Shown in pieces: positions 27,166-35,022 of a stretch of DNA of 64,000 bases. Source of the DNA: Streptomyces chattanoogensis (GTDB lineage Bacteria > Actinomycetota > Actinomycetes > Streptomycetales > Streptomycetaceae). Below the pieces are notes generated by a model. That model was not told where the DNA came from. It searched no databases and saw only the letters and a list, made by a program, of their open reading frames with translations. How positions within the stretch are numbered: position 1 is the first letter of the stretch; each line of letters starts with the position of its first letter. The translations under genes and the position numbers were made by a program. Location of the stretch: NCBI RefSeq assembly GCF_001294335.1, contig NZ_LGKG01000159.1, positions 1 to 64,000 of the forward strand, written 5' to 3'.

Positions 27166-27387
27166 ATGAAGCACACCGAGTCCCGCCAGGACGCTGGCAA
27201 GCACCGTCGCGCGCTGGCGAGTCCGCAGGAGATCTCCGACTACCTCTGCATCCCGGTGCGGACGCTGTACCAGTGGAAATACCGGGGCACCGGCCCGAAG
27301 GTCCACAAGGTCGGAAAGCATCTGCGTTACCGGTGGACGGAGGTCGACGCATGGCTCCAGACCCAGTCCCTGGATCTGGTCGCCTGA
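27166..27387 (+). CDS. excisionase-like HTH protein (AlpA/MerR-type)
   Basis: The 73-residue protein has the compact winged-helix of excisionase/AlpA proteins: LASPQEISDYLCIPVRTLYQWKYRGTGPKVHKVGKHLRYRWTEVDAWL. Such proteins bend DNA for excision or activate int. The ATG at 27166 follows GAAGGGA. It is divergent from the xre-int operon and is followed by the DUF3631 gene. Confidence 0.88.
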   Translation: MKHTESRQDAGKHRRALASPQEISDYLCIPVRTLYQWKYRGTGPKVHKVGKHLRYRWTEVDAWLQTQSLDLVA

Positions 27388-27522
27388 ACCGCCGGATGAC
27401 GAAGCGGCCCTCGGCGCGCCAACGCCGAGGGCCGAAGAGTCCCCAACCGACCGCCCGTACCTGAACGATGATGACGGTGGTGCGGAGCCTGCACGCTTCG
27501 TACCACCGGGTGAGGAACGTCC

Positions 27523-28845
27523 TTGAACCACCCTATGACGGCGCAGCCCGCCGTCGCATCCCACCAACCCGCCTGGCCACCGGTCGCCATCCCCGGGCAG
27601 GCCGGTGCCCACCGCGCTGCAGTGCCCACCGGTGACCGGGATTCGTCGCCCCCACCGGGCAGTGCAACGAGTGCCTCAGACACCGACGACATCCTGGCCG
27701 AGAACCGGTCAACGGATAGCACCGACCGCCCCGCCACTCCGTTCGTTGGCCCACTGACCGAGGGCGCTGACCTGCTGGCTGAACTGCGGTCAGCGATCGA
27801 AACGTTCGTGGTCTTGCCCCACCGGCAAGCCCTGGACGCGGTCACCTTGTGGGTTGCCGCCACACACCTGCAGCCTGCCTGGCAGCACGCCCCGCGCCTG
27901 GCGGTGGTGGGCCCGGCGAAGCGGTGCGGCAAGTCGAGGCTGCTGGACGTGTTGCACGAGACCGTCCACGACCCGTTCATCACGGTCAACTCGACCCCGG
28001 CGGCCATCTTCCGCTCCATCACCGCCAACCCGCCCACCCTCCTGGTGGACGAGGCGGACACCATCTTCGGCAGCCCCAAGGTGGCGGAGAAGAACGAGGA
28101 GATGCGCGGTCTGCTCAACTCCGGCCACCACCGCAACCGGCCGACCACCCGGGTCGCGGGAAATGACCACCAGCCCACCAAATTCCGCACCTTCGCGATG
28201 GCTGCCCTGGCCGGCATCGGGGACCTTCCCGACACGATCATGGACCGGTCTGTGGTCATCCGCATGCGCCGCCGTGCACCGGGCGAGAAGGTGCGGCCCT
28301 ACCGCTCACGCCGCGACACTCCTGCCCTCAACGCCCTGCGGCATCGGCTGGCGGCTTGGCTTGGCCCACACCTGGAGGAGGCTGCCGACTCCGAGCCGGT
28401 CATGCCGGTCGAGGACCGCGCGGCTGATACCTGGGAGCCGCTGATCGTCGTCGCCGACCTGGCGGGAGGCCCCTGGCCTGCCTGGGCCCGTACCGCCTGC
28501 CAGATGATGACCGCATACGAGCAGGGTCAGGAGGAGGACCACGGCGGGCTGAAGATCCGCATCCTGACGGACATCCGTCAGGTCTTCGCCTCCTACGGCA
28601 ACCCCGACGCGCTGCCGACCGAGAGCCTGCTCGCCGCCCTGCGAGTCGATGCGGAAGGGCCTTGGGCCGAGTACGGCAACGGTGGGCTGAGCGCACGCGG
28701 CCTGCAACTCCTTCTGGCCGACTACCAGATCAGGTCCGCCAACCACCGCTTCGGCGACATTGGCCAGCGCAAGGGCTTCTCACGCAGCCAGTTCACCGAC
28801 GCCTGGATGCGTTACTGCCCTCCACCCGCACGCACTGCCCCGTAA
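27523..28845 (+). CDS. DUF3631 P-loop ATPase
   Basis: The 440-residue protein has a disordered Pro/Ser/Thr-rich N-terminus (about 75 residues), then an ATPase core with Walker A GPAKRCGKSRLL near residue 132 and Walker B TLLVDEADTIFG near 175. The C-terminal DUF3631 part includes LLAALRVDAEGPWAEYGNGGLSARGLQLLLADYQIRS. DUF3631 proteins occur in actinobacterial plasmids, phages and islands, often near primase-polymerases, and are thought to support replication. None of those partners is present here. The TTG start at 27523 has GAGGAA seven bases upstream; the ATG at 27535 is an alternative. Confidence 0.88.
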   Translation: MNHPMTAQPAVASHQPAWPPVAIPGQAGAHRAAVPTGDRDSSPPPGSATSASDTDDILAENRSTDSTDRPATPFVGPLTEGADLLAELRSAIETFVVLPHRQALDAVTLWVAATHLQPAWQHAPRLAVVGPAKRCGKSRLLDVLHETVHDPFITVNSTPAAIFRSITANPPTLLVDEADTIFGSPKVAEKNEEMRGLLNSGHHRNRPTTRVAGNDHQPTKFRTFAMAALAGIGDLPDTIMDRSVVIRMRRRAPGEKVRPYRSRRDTPALNALRHRLAAWLGPHLEEAADSEPVMPVEDRAADTWEPLIVVADLAGGPWPAWARTACQMMTAYEQGQEEDHGGLKIRILTDIRQVFASYGNPDALPTESLLAALRVDAEGPWAEYGNGGLSARGLQLLLADYQIRSANHRFGDIGQRKGFSRSQFTDAWMRYCPPPARTAP

Positions 28846-28855
28846 CCCGGCCTCA

Positions 28856-29132
28856 CTCGTCCCACTCGTCCCCGCGCAGGTCAGCGCGGGGACGACTCTC
28901 TGCGTGGGACGAGTCCACCCGTCCCGCATATCGGACCGACCTTGCGCCGATACGAGTCGACCCGTACCACCGGATGCGACCCTCCGCGCCCTGACCAGGC
29001 ATGCAACGGGTGGGACGGGTGCAAGGCCGCCCGGCACGGAAACTGACGCGGCTGCCACGCCCCAACCCACGCAGCAAGCTGTAGCTTCCGAAACTCCTCC
29101 GCAGCCCGTGGCCGCGGAGGAGTTTCGGAAGC
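28856..29132. terminator. nested inverted repeats and a 19-bp hairpin between convergent genes
   Basis: The 384-bp gap 28846-29229 holds no supported gene. Just after the DUF3631 stop lies a nested structure: inner stem TCGTCCCCGCGC (28866-28877) with its complement at 28884-28895, outer arms CTCGTCCCAC (28856-28865) and 28904-28913. Further on, a perfect 19-bp stem pairs 29084-29102 with 29114-29132 around an 11-bp loop. These probably stop transcription from both sides. Confidence 0.7.
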
Positions 29133-29229
29133 GCATGCCCCGCCCGGGAGGGGCGGGGAAGCCCGGCACCAGCGGGCGCTGGGGGTCGAGGCAGCGACCG
29201 GGGGCGGATCGCAGCGAGAAGGGCACTGC

Positions 29230-29796
29230 TCAGCATCTCGCCGTTGCTGCAGTCCCTGCATCGTGGAGTGGCTTCCCAGTCGCCCACTTCCGCACCGTCG
29301 CCAAGTGCTCCGGTAGCAGCCCGATGTACGGATCCGGCTGTACGAGCAAGGTAGGGGTGCCGCCGGCATCGCGCTCCGCTGCCCATTCCTGGTCGAGGTC
29401 GGTGAAGTCGTCGTCGATCCAGGCGACCGGCGCGTCCGCGATCCAGGCGTCGACGTGGTCGCGTTTCCACAGGTAGCCGTTGGGGTGGCTGGTGGTGATC
29501 TGCGGACGCGGGAGGTCAACGTACGGGAAGGACGGGAGACAGAGGAGCGGTCCGATCAGGGTGGTGGCGTCCTGGCGCCAGCTGGTGCACCAGACCGGGG
29601 TGACCAGGCCGCTCCGGATCACATCCATGAGCAGGGGGCCATGGGCAGGGTTGAGCCAGACCGTGACCGCGTCGTCGGCGCTACGGCCAGCGGGGACGAC
29701 GTCGTGGCGGGCATGAGTCGGCGGGCTGGTCCCGATGGCGGCGGGGAAAGGTATGAGGACGCCGTCAATGTCGAGGAGCAGGTAGGGCAGGCGCAT
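29230..29796 (-). CDS. HAD-domain protein
   Basis: The 188-residue protein begins MRLPYLLLDIDGVLIPFP, the DxDGV nucleophile motif of HAD hydrolases. It continues with VWCTSWRQDATTLIGPLL (motif II-like Thr/Ser) and APVAWIDDDFTDLDQEWA (acidic motif IV). It resembles the HAD proteins associated with nucleic-acid repair. It is the last gene of a four-gene minus-strand group (32255 to 29230), 29 bp after the methyltransferase. Substrate unknown. Confidence 0.85.
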   Translation of the reverse strand: MRLPYLLLDIDGVLIPFPAAIGTSPPTHARHDVVPAGRSADDAVTVWLNPAHGPLLMDVIRSGLVTPVWCTSWRQDATTLIGPLLCLPSFPYVDLPRPQITTSHPNGYLWKRDHVDAWIADAPVAWIDDDFTDLDQEWAAERDAGGTPTLLVQPDPYIGLLPEHLATVRKWATGKPLHDAGTAATARC

Positions 29797-29825
29797 CCGT
29801 TCCTCCGTAGGGAGCCGGGGCGGGG

Positions 29826-30518
29826 TCAGAGTTTGCGCGCGGTGATCAGCAGGGTGGTGGGCCGGCGGCCATTGCGGGCGTCGTTGAACTCGTGGGCCGA
29901 GGTGAGCGAGAGGCCCGCGCGAGCGAGGTGCTTGTCCCAGCGTTCGGTGTCGAAGTCCCAGCGGGCGATCGGGAGCCGGGTGCGGTCGGGGAGCGTGACG
30001 AAGTCGCGGCGAGGCCGGTCGTCGGTGGCGCGATGCCGGTGGCCGCGCTGGGGGTGCGGAACGGAGAAGGCAAGCGTGCAGCCGGGCTTGAGGCGCTGCG
30101 CGATGGCCGGTAGCAGGAGTTCGGGAGCGACGAGGCCGATGGCGCCGAAGACCGAGTAGATTGCGTCGAACTGCTCATTGGACGCCTGCAGGTAGTGAAG
30201 TGCGTGGCCGGCGACGAAGGTCAGGTTGTTAAGCCGTCCGTAGTGCGAGCGTGCTCGGCGAATCTGAAGACCGACCTGGTCGACGCCGGTGACACGAGCA
30301 CCGTGACGGGTGGCGAGGCACGCGGCGTTGTGACCAGGCCCGCAACCTAGTTCCACCACACGCTTGCGGCGCAGGTCGGGGCCGAGGATCTCGGCGCCGG
30401 GGCCGTTGCCGCGCCGTGTGGTCCATTCCACCCGTGCTGGCACGGCCAGCGGCTCGGCAGGGCTGGCCGCAGTGCGTTGCAGCGCGTGGGCGTACCACGG
30501 AGAAGTCTGGGCGAGCAC
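29826..30518 (-). CDS. class I SAM-dependent methyltransferase
   Basis: The 230-residue protein contains motif I VVELGCGPGHNAACLATRHGARVTGVDQ near residue 55, with FDAIYSVFGAIGLVAPELLLPAIAQRLKPGCTLAFSVPHP as the later motifs. The domain is complete. The GTG start at 30518 directly abuts the TAG stop of the phosphotransferase gene with no gap, so translation is coupled. Substrate unknown; the neighbouring kinase-like and NUDIX genes suggest small-molecule or nucleotide chemistry. Confidence 0.9.
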   Translation of the reverse strand: MLAQTSPWYAHALQRTAASPAEPLAVPARVEWTTRRGNGPGAEILGPDLRRKRVVELGCGPGHNAACLATRHGARVTGVDQVGLQIRRARSHYGRLNNLTFVAGHALHYLQASNEQFDAIYSVFGAIGLVAPELLLPAIAQRLKPGCTLAFSVPHPQRGHRHRATDDRPRRDFVTLPDRTRLPIARWDFDTERWDKHLARAGLSLTSAHEFNDARNGRRPTTLLITARKL

Positions 30519-31430
30519 CTAGACAGCCAGAAGTTGGAGGACGTCGGCCAGGTGACGGCGTACCGTCCTGATGTACGCGGGGTCGTGGACGGGGCAGTTG
30601 ATCCAGCGGATGGACTGCTCCATGAACCACTCGACGGCCCACATGCGGTGCCAGCCCAGCGCCCATTTTTCAGCAGGAAGCCCACCGCGCTCGGCGAGGG
30701 CTTCGGGGGTTCCGCCCTCGGTGACGTATGCCTCCAGGAAGACGCGCAGGCGTACGGGGTCGGGGGCATCGAGGGTGCCGTGGTAGCTGGCCAGGTCGAG
30801 CAGGCCGGGGCCGGTGAAGGCGCGGGCGAAGTCCAGCAGCCGCCAGCCGCGCTGGCCGATGTGGAGGCTGGTGGGGTGGAACTCGGAGTGCACCCAGCCG
30901 AACGGGGCGAGTGTGGCTCCGGCTGCGCGGTCCTCGGCGGCCTGGGCGATCTGGTTGAGGGCGTGCTCGATGTCGTCGGTGTCCTGCCAGCGCTCTTCCT
31001 TGCGAAGCCGGTCGAGGTGGTCCAGGGCTCGGTTCGGCAGTGCCCGCAGAGCCTCCTCGCCGAGGACGGGGAGGGCGGGTGCGGTCGGAGTGCGGTGAAG
31101 GACTACCGCTGCGGCGGCTCCATCGAGGTCGTCGGCATCACGGATGGGATTGCCGAGGTCTTCCAGCAGCATCCCGAGCCAGTCGCCCGTGACCGCGGAG
31201 GCGTGCACGATGGGCACGGGAACACCGAGCGTGTGTGCCAGTCGGAGGACCTGGTCCTCACTGTCGAACGGCCTCTTGGCGTACTTGAAGATGCGCGTGG
31301 TGCCGTCAGGGAAGGAGAGCCGCTCGACGCCGGACATGGACCACACCCGGACCTCGGTCCGTTCGGGCTGTGGCTGGCCGGTGATGGTGAGCAGGTCGTC
31401 CAGGAGTGCGGCGTTGAGGTTCGTGTCCAT
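30519..31430 (-). CDS. phosphotransferase, APH/choline-kinase-like
   Basis: The 303-residue protein has the aminoglycoside-phosphotransferase fold. The N-lobe includes VERLSFPDGTTRIFKYAKRPFDSEDQVLRLAHTLGVPVPIVH and the C-lobe FGWVHSEFHPTSLHIGQRGWRLLDFARAFTGPGLLDLA. The catalytic loop usually reads HGDxHxxN; here it is HSEFHPTSL, with the Asp replaced by Glu and the Asn by Ser, and the metal-binding Asp retained in LLDF. Activity may be altered. It is co-transcribed with the methyltransferase, and the TAG stop abuts the next start. Confidence 0.82.
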   Translation of the reverse strand: MDTNLNAALLDDLLTITGQPQPERTEVRVWSMSGVERLSFPDGTTRIFKYAKRPFDSEDQVLRLAHTLGVPVPIVHASAVTGDWLGMLLEDLGNPIRDADDLDGAAAAVVLHRTPTAPALPVLGEEALRALPNRALDHLDRLRKEERWQDTDDIEHALNQIAQAAEDRAAGATLAPFGWVHSEFHPTSLHIGQRGWRLLDFARAFTGPGLLDLASYHGTLDAPDPVRLRVFLEAYVTEGGTPEALAERGGLPAEKWALGWHRMWAVEWFMEQSIRWINCPVHDPAYIRTVRRHLADVLQLLAV

Positions 31431-31505
31431 AGGGGCTCCAGTGCTGTGGAGGCATCCGGGGCGGGTGCGAGAGCGGGCCCGCCCCAGAGCCTGGTCGTAC
31501 GGGGG

Positions 31506-32255
31506 TTATGCGGGATCGGTCACGCGGTGGGCGTAGACCTGCTCGATCCATCCGGCCTTGAAGGCCGCGAGGTCGTCGCGGAAGGTGGCCATCGAGGCAC
31601 CGTAGGGCGCCACGACGCCGCCGGACTGGTCCGGCACGGACTGGCAGCCGTGCACGAGCCGTCCACCGAGGGCGGTGTGGGCCTTGATGGACTCGATACG
31701 GCGGTGCTCGTTGAACCAGCCGCCGTGGTAGACCTCGTCGAGCAGCCCGCCCATCTCCTCGTCCAGGTCGAAGACGACCGAGGTGGCGGCGGGGAAGAAC
31801 CAGCAGGGGCCGACGTTGGAGATGTGTCCGTCCAGCTCGACCTTGTTCAGTGCCATCAGCGTGGCCGCCTCACGCAGCATCCGCAGATGTTCGGCGGTGA
31901 TCTGTGACAGGCCGAGGCCGGCGAGGTGCTCGTCGCGGAACAGGTACGCGTACACCTCGTACGCGGTGGCCAGAACCAGGGCCGCGTCGGAGGTGGACTC
32001 ACCGTGGGCCTTGATGAAGTCCAGCGCGAGCTGTTCGACCGCGCTCTCAGCCGTCTCCTGCACTTCCATGAGCTGGGACTTGACCAGCTCCCAGTCGGCG
32101 ACGAGCCAGGTGTGCGACTCGAAGCGGAAGAAGTACTCAGCCGGGTCGATGGTGATGCGCCGGCCGTCGACCTGGATGCCGGGCAGGCGGCTCCAGCGCG
32201 TGTCGAACGCCTCGGGGAGCTCGACCGTGATGGCCGTGGTTTCGATGGTGGTCAC
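31506..32255 (-). CDS. unknown protein heading the island cargo operon
   Basis: The 249-residue soluble protein has no family I recognise. Features include DPAEYFFRFESHTWLVADWELVKSQLMEVQETAESAVEQLAL, an acidic helical middle (DAALVLATAYEVYAYLFRDEHLAG) and WFFPAATSVVFDLDEEMGGLLDEVYHGGW. The GTG at 32255 follows GGAG and gives VTTIETTAITVELPEAF; the longer frame upstream is basic and not protein-like. It is divergent from the HTH-TPR regulator, which probably controls it. Confidence 0.75.
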   Translation of the reverse strand: MTTIETTAITVELPEAFDTRWSRLPGIQVDGRRITIDPAEYFFRFESHTWLVADWELVKSQLMEVQETAESAVEQLALDFIKAHGESTSDAALVLATAYEVYAYLFRDEHLAGLGLSQITAEHLRMLREAATLMALNKVELDGHISNVGPCWFFPAATSVVFDLDEEMGGLLDEVYHGGWFNEHRRIESIKAHTALGGRLVHGCQSVPDQSGGVVAPYGASMATFRDDLAAFKAGWIEQVYAHRVTDPA

Positions 32256-32478
32256 CGTGTCTCCGTCTCTGTTCGGCCGGATCAGGCATACGCATGCCCG
32301 AACTCGGTGTAGGCGTACGGAACTTCGGGAAACCGCCCGAACCAAGGGGGAAGCCTGGGTTACGGTCGCGCCGTTCCGGTCGGCTGGTGTTCAGTGAACC
32401 CCTCGTCACGCGCAGTGGGTACGGTGAGAGGCAGTTGGAGCGGTATACGCGGTTTACAGCCCCGGATCGGAGGCGGTC

Positions 32479-33834
32479 GTGGCAGCGCAGAGAGAACCCA
32501 ACTCCCGTCTGCGCGAGACCATCGATGCGACCAGCTGCACGTATGAGGCGCTGGCGAAAGATGTCCGTCGAGTCGCCGCGGAGAACGGCGAGATCCTTCA
32601 GACCAACAAGTCGGCCGTCTCCCACTGGGTGAATGGCACCCGCCAGCCCACCGGCCGCACCGGCCAGTACCTCGCCGAGGCACTCTCCCGTCGAGCGGGC
32701 CGCACGATCACCCAGATCGAAATCGGCCTGCGGGCGCCGCAAACAGAGGCGACGGACGAGCCGGACCCCGTTCTCGCCGCCACCGACCTGGGCCGCGCCG
32801 ACGTCGAACGCCGCCGCTTCCTCGCGGTGGCTGCTTTCACCACCGCCGGCGTTGCCATGCCGCTCGCATACGACCACGAGGCCACTGCTCGTATGCTCCG
32901 TACCCGCACTGGCATGGTCATGGCCGGCGTGGAAGACGTGGACGTCGTACGGCAGGTCACCGTAGCCTTCAGCGCCGCCGACGAACGCCTCGGCGGAGGC
33001 CATGGCCTGACTACCGTCACTGCCTACCTCGCCGACACCGCCGCACCCATGCTCCGCGGGCGATTCCCCAGCGAAGCCTTACGCCGCGCTGCCTTCGGCG
33101 CGGTCGCCGAACTTGCCTACCTGGCAGGCTGGAAGCACCACGACCTCGGCCAGGAAGGCGCTGCCCAGCGCTACTACCAGGTCGGATATCAGCTCGCCTA
33201 CGAAGCTGACCCGCATGGCCACGCCGCTTGGATGATGCGAGCCCTCGCCCACCAGGCCCTCAGCCTCAAACAGCCCCACCACTGCGTCGACCTCGTCGAA
33301 GGCGCTCTCGCCCGTGGTCTCGGCCACATCGACGGCCAGACCGAAGCCCTCCTCCACATCACCCACGCCCGTGCCTACGCCTCCGTCGGCGAGAAGCCCG
33401 CCGCAGCCCGTGCCCTCCTCGCCGCTGAAGACGCCCTGCTCCGCGACGATGCACCCCAGCCCAGCTACTCCCGCGTCAGCGGCCCAGCAGCCGGGACCGT
33501 CGCAAGCCACACCGCCCGCACACTTACCGACCTCGCTGACCACGTCGGCACCGAACAGCAGCACCGCGACGCCCTCGTCCGCTGGGACCCCGAAAAGTAC
33601 AAGCGGGTCCACGCCCTCACCTACGCCGACCTCGGCGACAGCCTTGCCGCCCAGGCCCGCGCCGACGAGGCGGTCGCCGCCTGGTCCCAGGCTCTGGCCC
33701 TCATGGAGGGCATGACCTCGGACCGCACCCGTAAGGCCATCACTTCACTGAGATCGACCCTTGCCATCTACCAGCGGCGAAAAGTACCCGGAGCCGCCGA
33801 ACTCGCCCGCCGCGCACGCGAGGCGCTCGCCTAA
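32479..33834 (+). CDS. HTH-TPR transcriptional regulator (island)
   Basis: The 451-residue protein has an N-terminal helix-turn-helix (TYEALAKDVRRVAAENG, KSAVSHWVNGTRQPTG), a short linker with ERRRFLAVAAFTTAGVA, and a long C-terminal TPR-like helical region (AAWMMRALAHQALSLKQPHHC, ALLHITHARAYASVGEKPAAARALLAAEDALL). The design matches the Streptomyces regulators whose TPR domain senses a peptide or small molecule. The GTG start follows GGAGG. The divergent operon at 29230-32255 and the NUDIX gene immediately downstream are the likely targets. A chromosomal protein of the same plan lies at 42220-43674. Confidence 0.87.
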   Translation: MAAQREPNSRLRETIDATSCTYEALAKDVRRVAAENGEILQTNKSAVSHWVNGTRQPTGRTGQYLAEALSRRAGRTITQIEIGLRAPQTEATDEPDPVLAATDLGRADVERRRFLAVAAFTTAGVAMPLAYDHEATARMLRTRTGMVMAGVEDVDVVRQVTVAFSAADERLGGGHGLTTVTAYLADTAAPMLRGRFPSEALRRAAFGAVAELAYLAGWKHHDLGQEGAAQRYYQVGYQLAYEADPHGHAAWMMRALAHQALSLKQPHHCVDLVEGALARGLGHIDGQTEALLHITHARAYASVGEKPAAARALLAAEDALLRDDAPQPSYSRVSGPAAGTVASHTARTLTDLADHVGTEQQHRDALVRWDPEKYKRVHALTYADLGDSLAAQARADEAVAAWSQALALMEGMTSDRTRKAITSLRSTLAIYQRRKVPGAAELARRAREALA

Positions 33835-33835
33835 C

Positions 33836-34369
33836 ATGCCCACCAACCCGGCCGACGAAGGGACCACTGTGGCTCAGCCGACAACCGACGACCAGCCCAA
33901 AGCCCTCAAGCCCGCGCTCGAATCCATGACGCTGCTGGTCGCCGCCGTCATCGTCCACGACAAGGCCACAAACCGCGTTGTCCTGCTCCAGCGCAGCGAT
34001 CGGGCCAAGTTTGCCCAGGGCATGTGGGACCTTCCAGTCGGAAAGAGCGAACCCGGCGAACCCATCACCGAAACCGCCGTCCGTGAGCTCTACGAAGAGA
34101 CCGGCCTCACGGTTAAGCCGGAGTCCCTGAAGGTCGCCCACATCATCCACGGTGCCTGGGGCGTCGAAGCTCCCAATGGCTTCCTCACCGTCGTCTTCGC
34201 CACCCAGGAATGGATCGGCGAACCCGAAAATCGTGAGCCACGCAAACACGCCCAGGTCCGATGGGTCAACACCGACGCCATCCCCGAAGAGTTCGTGGAC
34301 ACCACCGCCAGCGCGCTGCACCGGTACCTTATCGGAGGGCCCCAGGTGTCCCTCGACGGCTGGGGGTAA
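33836..34369 (+). CDS. NUDIX hydrolase
   Basis: The 177-residue protein has a complete Nudix box: G-x5-E-x7-REU-x-EE-x-GU is satisfied by GKSEPGEPITETAVRELYEETGL. Nudix enzymes hydrolyse nucleoside diphosphates linked to another group. The ATG at 33836 follows the HTH-TPR stop by one base. A GTG at 33869 with GAAGGGA just upstream is an equally plausible start and would remove 11 residues. It is co-transcribed with the HTH-TPR regulator. Confidence 0.92.
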   Translation: MPTNPADEGTTVAQPTTDDQPKALKPALESMTLLVAAVIVHDKATNRVVLLQRSDRAKFAQGMWDLPVGKSEPGEPITETAVRELYEETGLTVKPESLKVAHIIHGAWGVEAPNGFLTVVFATQEWIGEPENREPRKHAQVRWVNTDAIPEEFVDTTASALHRYLIGGPQVSLDGWG

Positions 34370-34413
34370 CCAGTCCTCATCAGCCATCGACCACGCGTTT
34401 CAGCGTCCTTACT

Positions 34414-34443
34414 GGAATCAGCCCCGTTCAGTGGGCTGATTCC
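34414..34443. terminator. hairpin between convergent NUDIX and coiled-coil genes
   Basis: GGAATCAGCCC at 34414-34424 pairs with GGGCTGATTCC at 34433-34443 (11 bp, 8-bp loop). It lies between two convergent stop codons and could serve both. Confidence 0.7.
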
Positions 34444-34500
34444 CACCAGCCTGGTTCGTCCGAGCGTGGCTGCCAGTGCGCCGCTCTGGGACGCAAGCGC

Positions 34501-35022
34501 TCAAGGCACGGGTGGACTTGGGGGCTGTGCCTGGGCAGCGGCGTTCGTGGCAGTCCGAGCGCTACGGGCCACAGCTTTCATGTCGGCGGTGTCGCTTCGC
34601 CGTAGCACGAAGATCTTCGCCAGCGCGATCAGGCTTGGCCCGCAGAGCAGCGTGGCCAGCCACCACACCTCTTTGGCGATGTATACACCGGCGCCAAGCA
34701 TCGCCACACTGACGACTGCTCCTGCGTACAGGCTCGTCATTTGGAAGGCGTGTTGGCGCCGTTCGCGGATCTCGCGGTTTTTCCGCTCTGCGGCTCTTGT
34801 GGCAGCTGCCGCCGCCCGTTGGGTGGACTCCCGTTGTAACTCCAGTTGCCTGAGCCGGATTTGATGCTCCCTCTTGAGCTGGGGTTCCAGTGCTTCCAAG
34901 GCGACCTTGAGCTGCTCCGGTCCGCCCAGCGCCGCTCCCCATTTCATTGCGATTTCGATCCCTGCGGAAACGACCGGGTCGCTATTCGGGCCAGGAAGAG
35001 CGTTGCTGTCTTCCACGTTCAC
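34501..35022 (-). CDS. coiled-coil two-TM membrane protein (DUF2335-like pattern)
   Basis: The 173-residue protein has a helical, charged middle (LEPQLKREHQIRLRQLELQRESTQRAAAAATRAAERKNREIRERRQ) forming a probable coiled coil. Two close transmembrane helices follow (SLYAGAVVSVAMLGAGVYIA and VWWLATLLCGPSLIALAKIFVL) and then a short tail. The plan resembles DUF2335-type membrane proteins, which I cannot confirm. The GTG start overlaps the kinase stop (GTGA), so the two are translationally coupled. A role as kinase substrate or membrane effector is plausible. Confidence 0.78.
   Translation of the reverse strand: MNVEDSNALPGPNSDPVVSAGIEIAMKWGAALGGPEQLKVALEALEPQLKREHQIRLRQLELQRESTQRAAAAATRAAERKNREIRERRQHAFQMTSLYAGAVVSVAMLGAGVYIAKEVWWLATLLCGPSLIALAKIFVLRRSDTADMKAVARSARTATNAAAQAQPPSPPVP

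Noticed and set aside
26645..27200. Small frames in the divergent region of the island
   Set aside because: No ribosome sites and no protein-like composition.
28846..29229. A tRNA or small RNA as the source of the hairpins
   Set aside because: The stems are simple inverted repeats between convergent genes, best explained as terminators.
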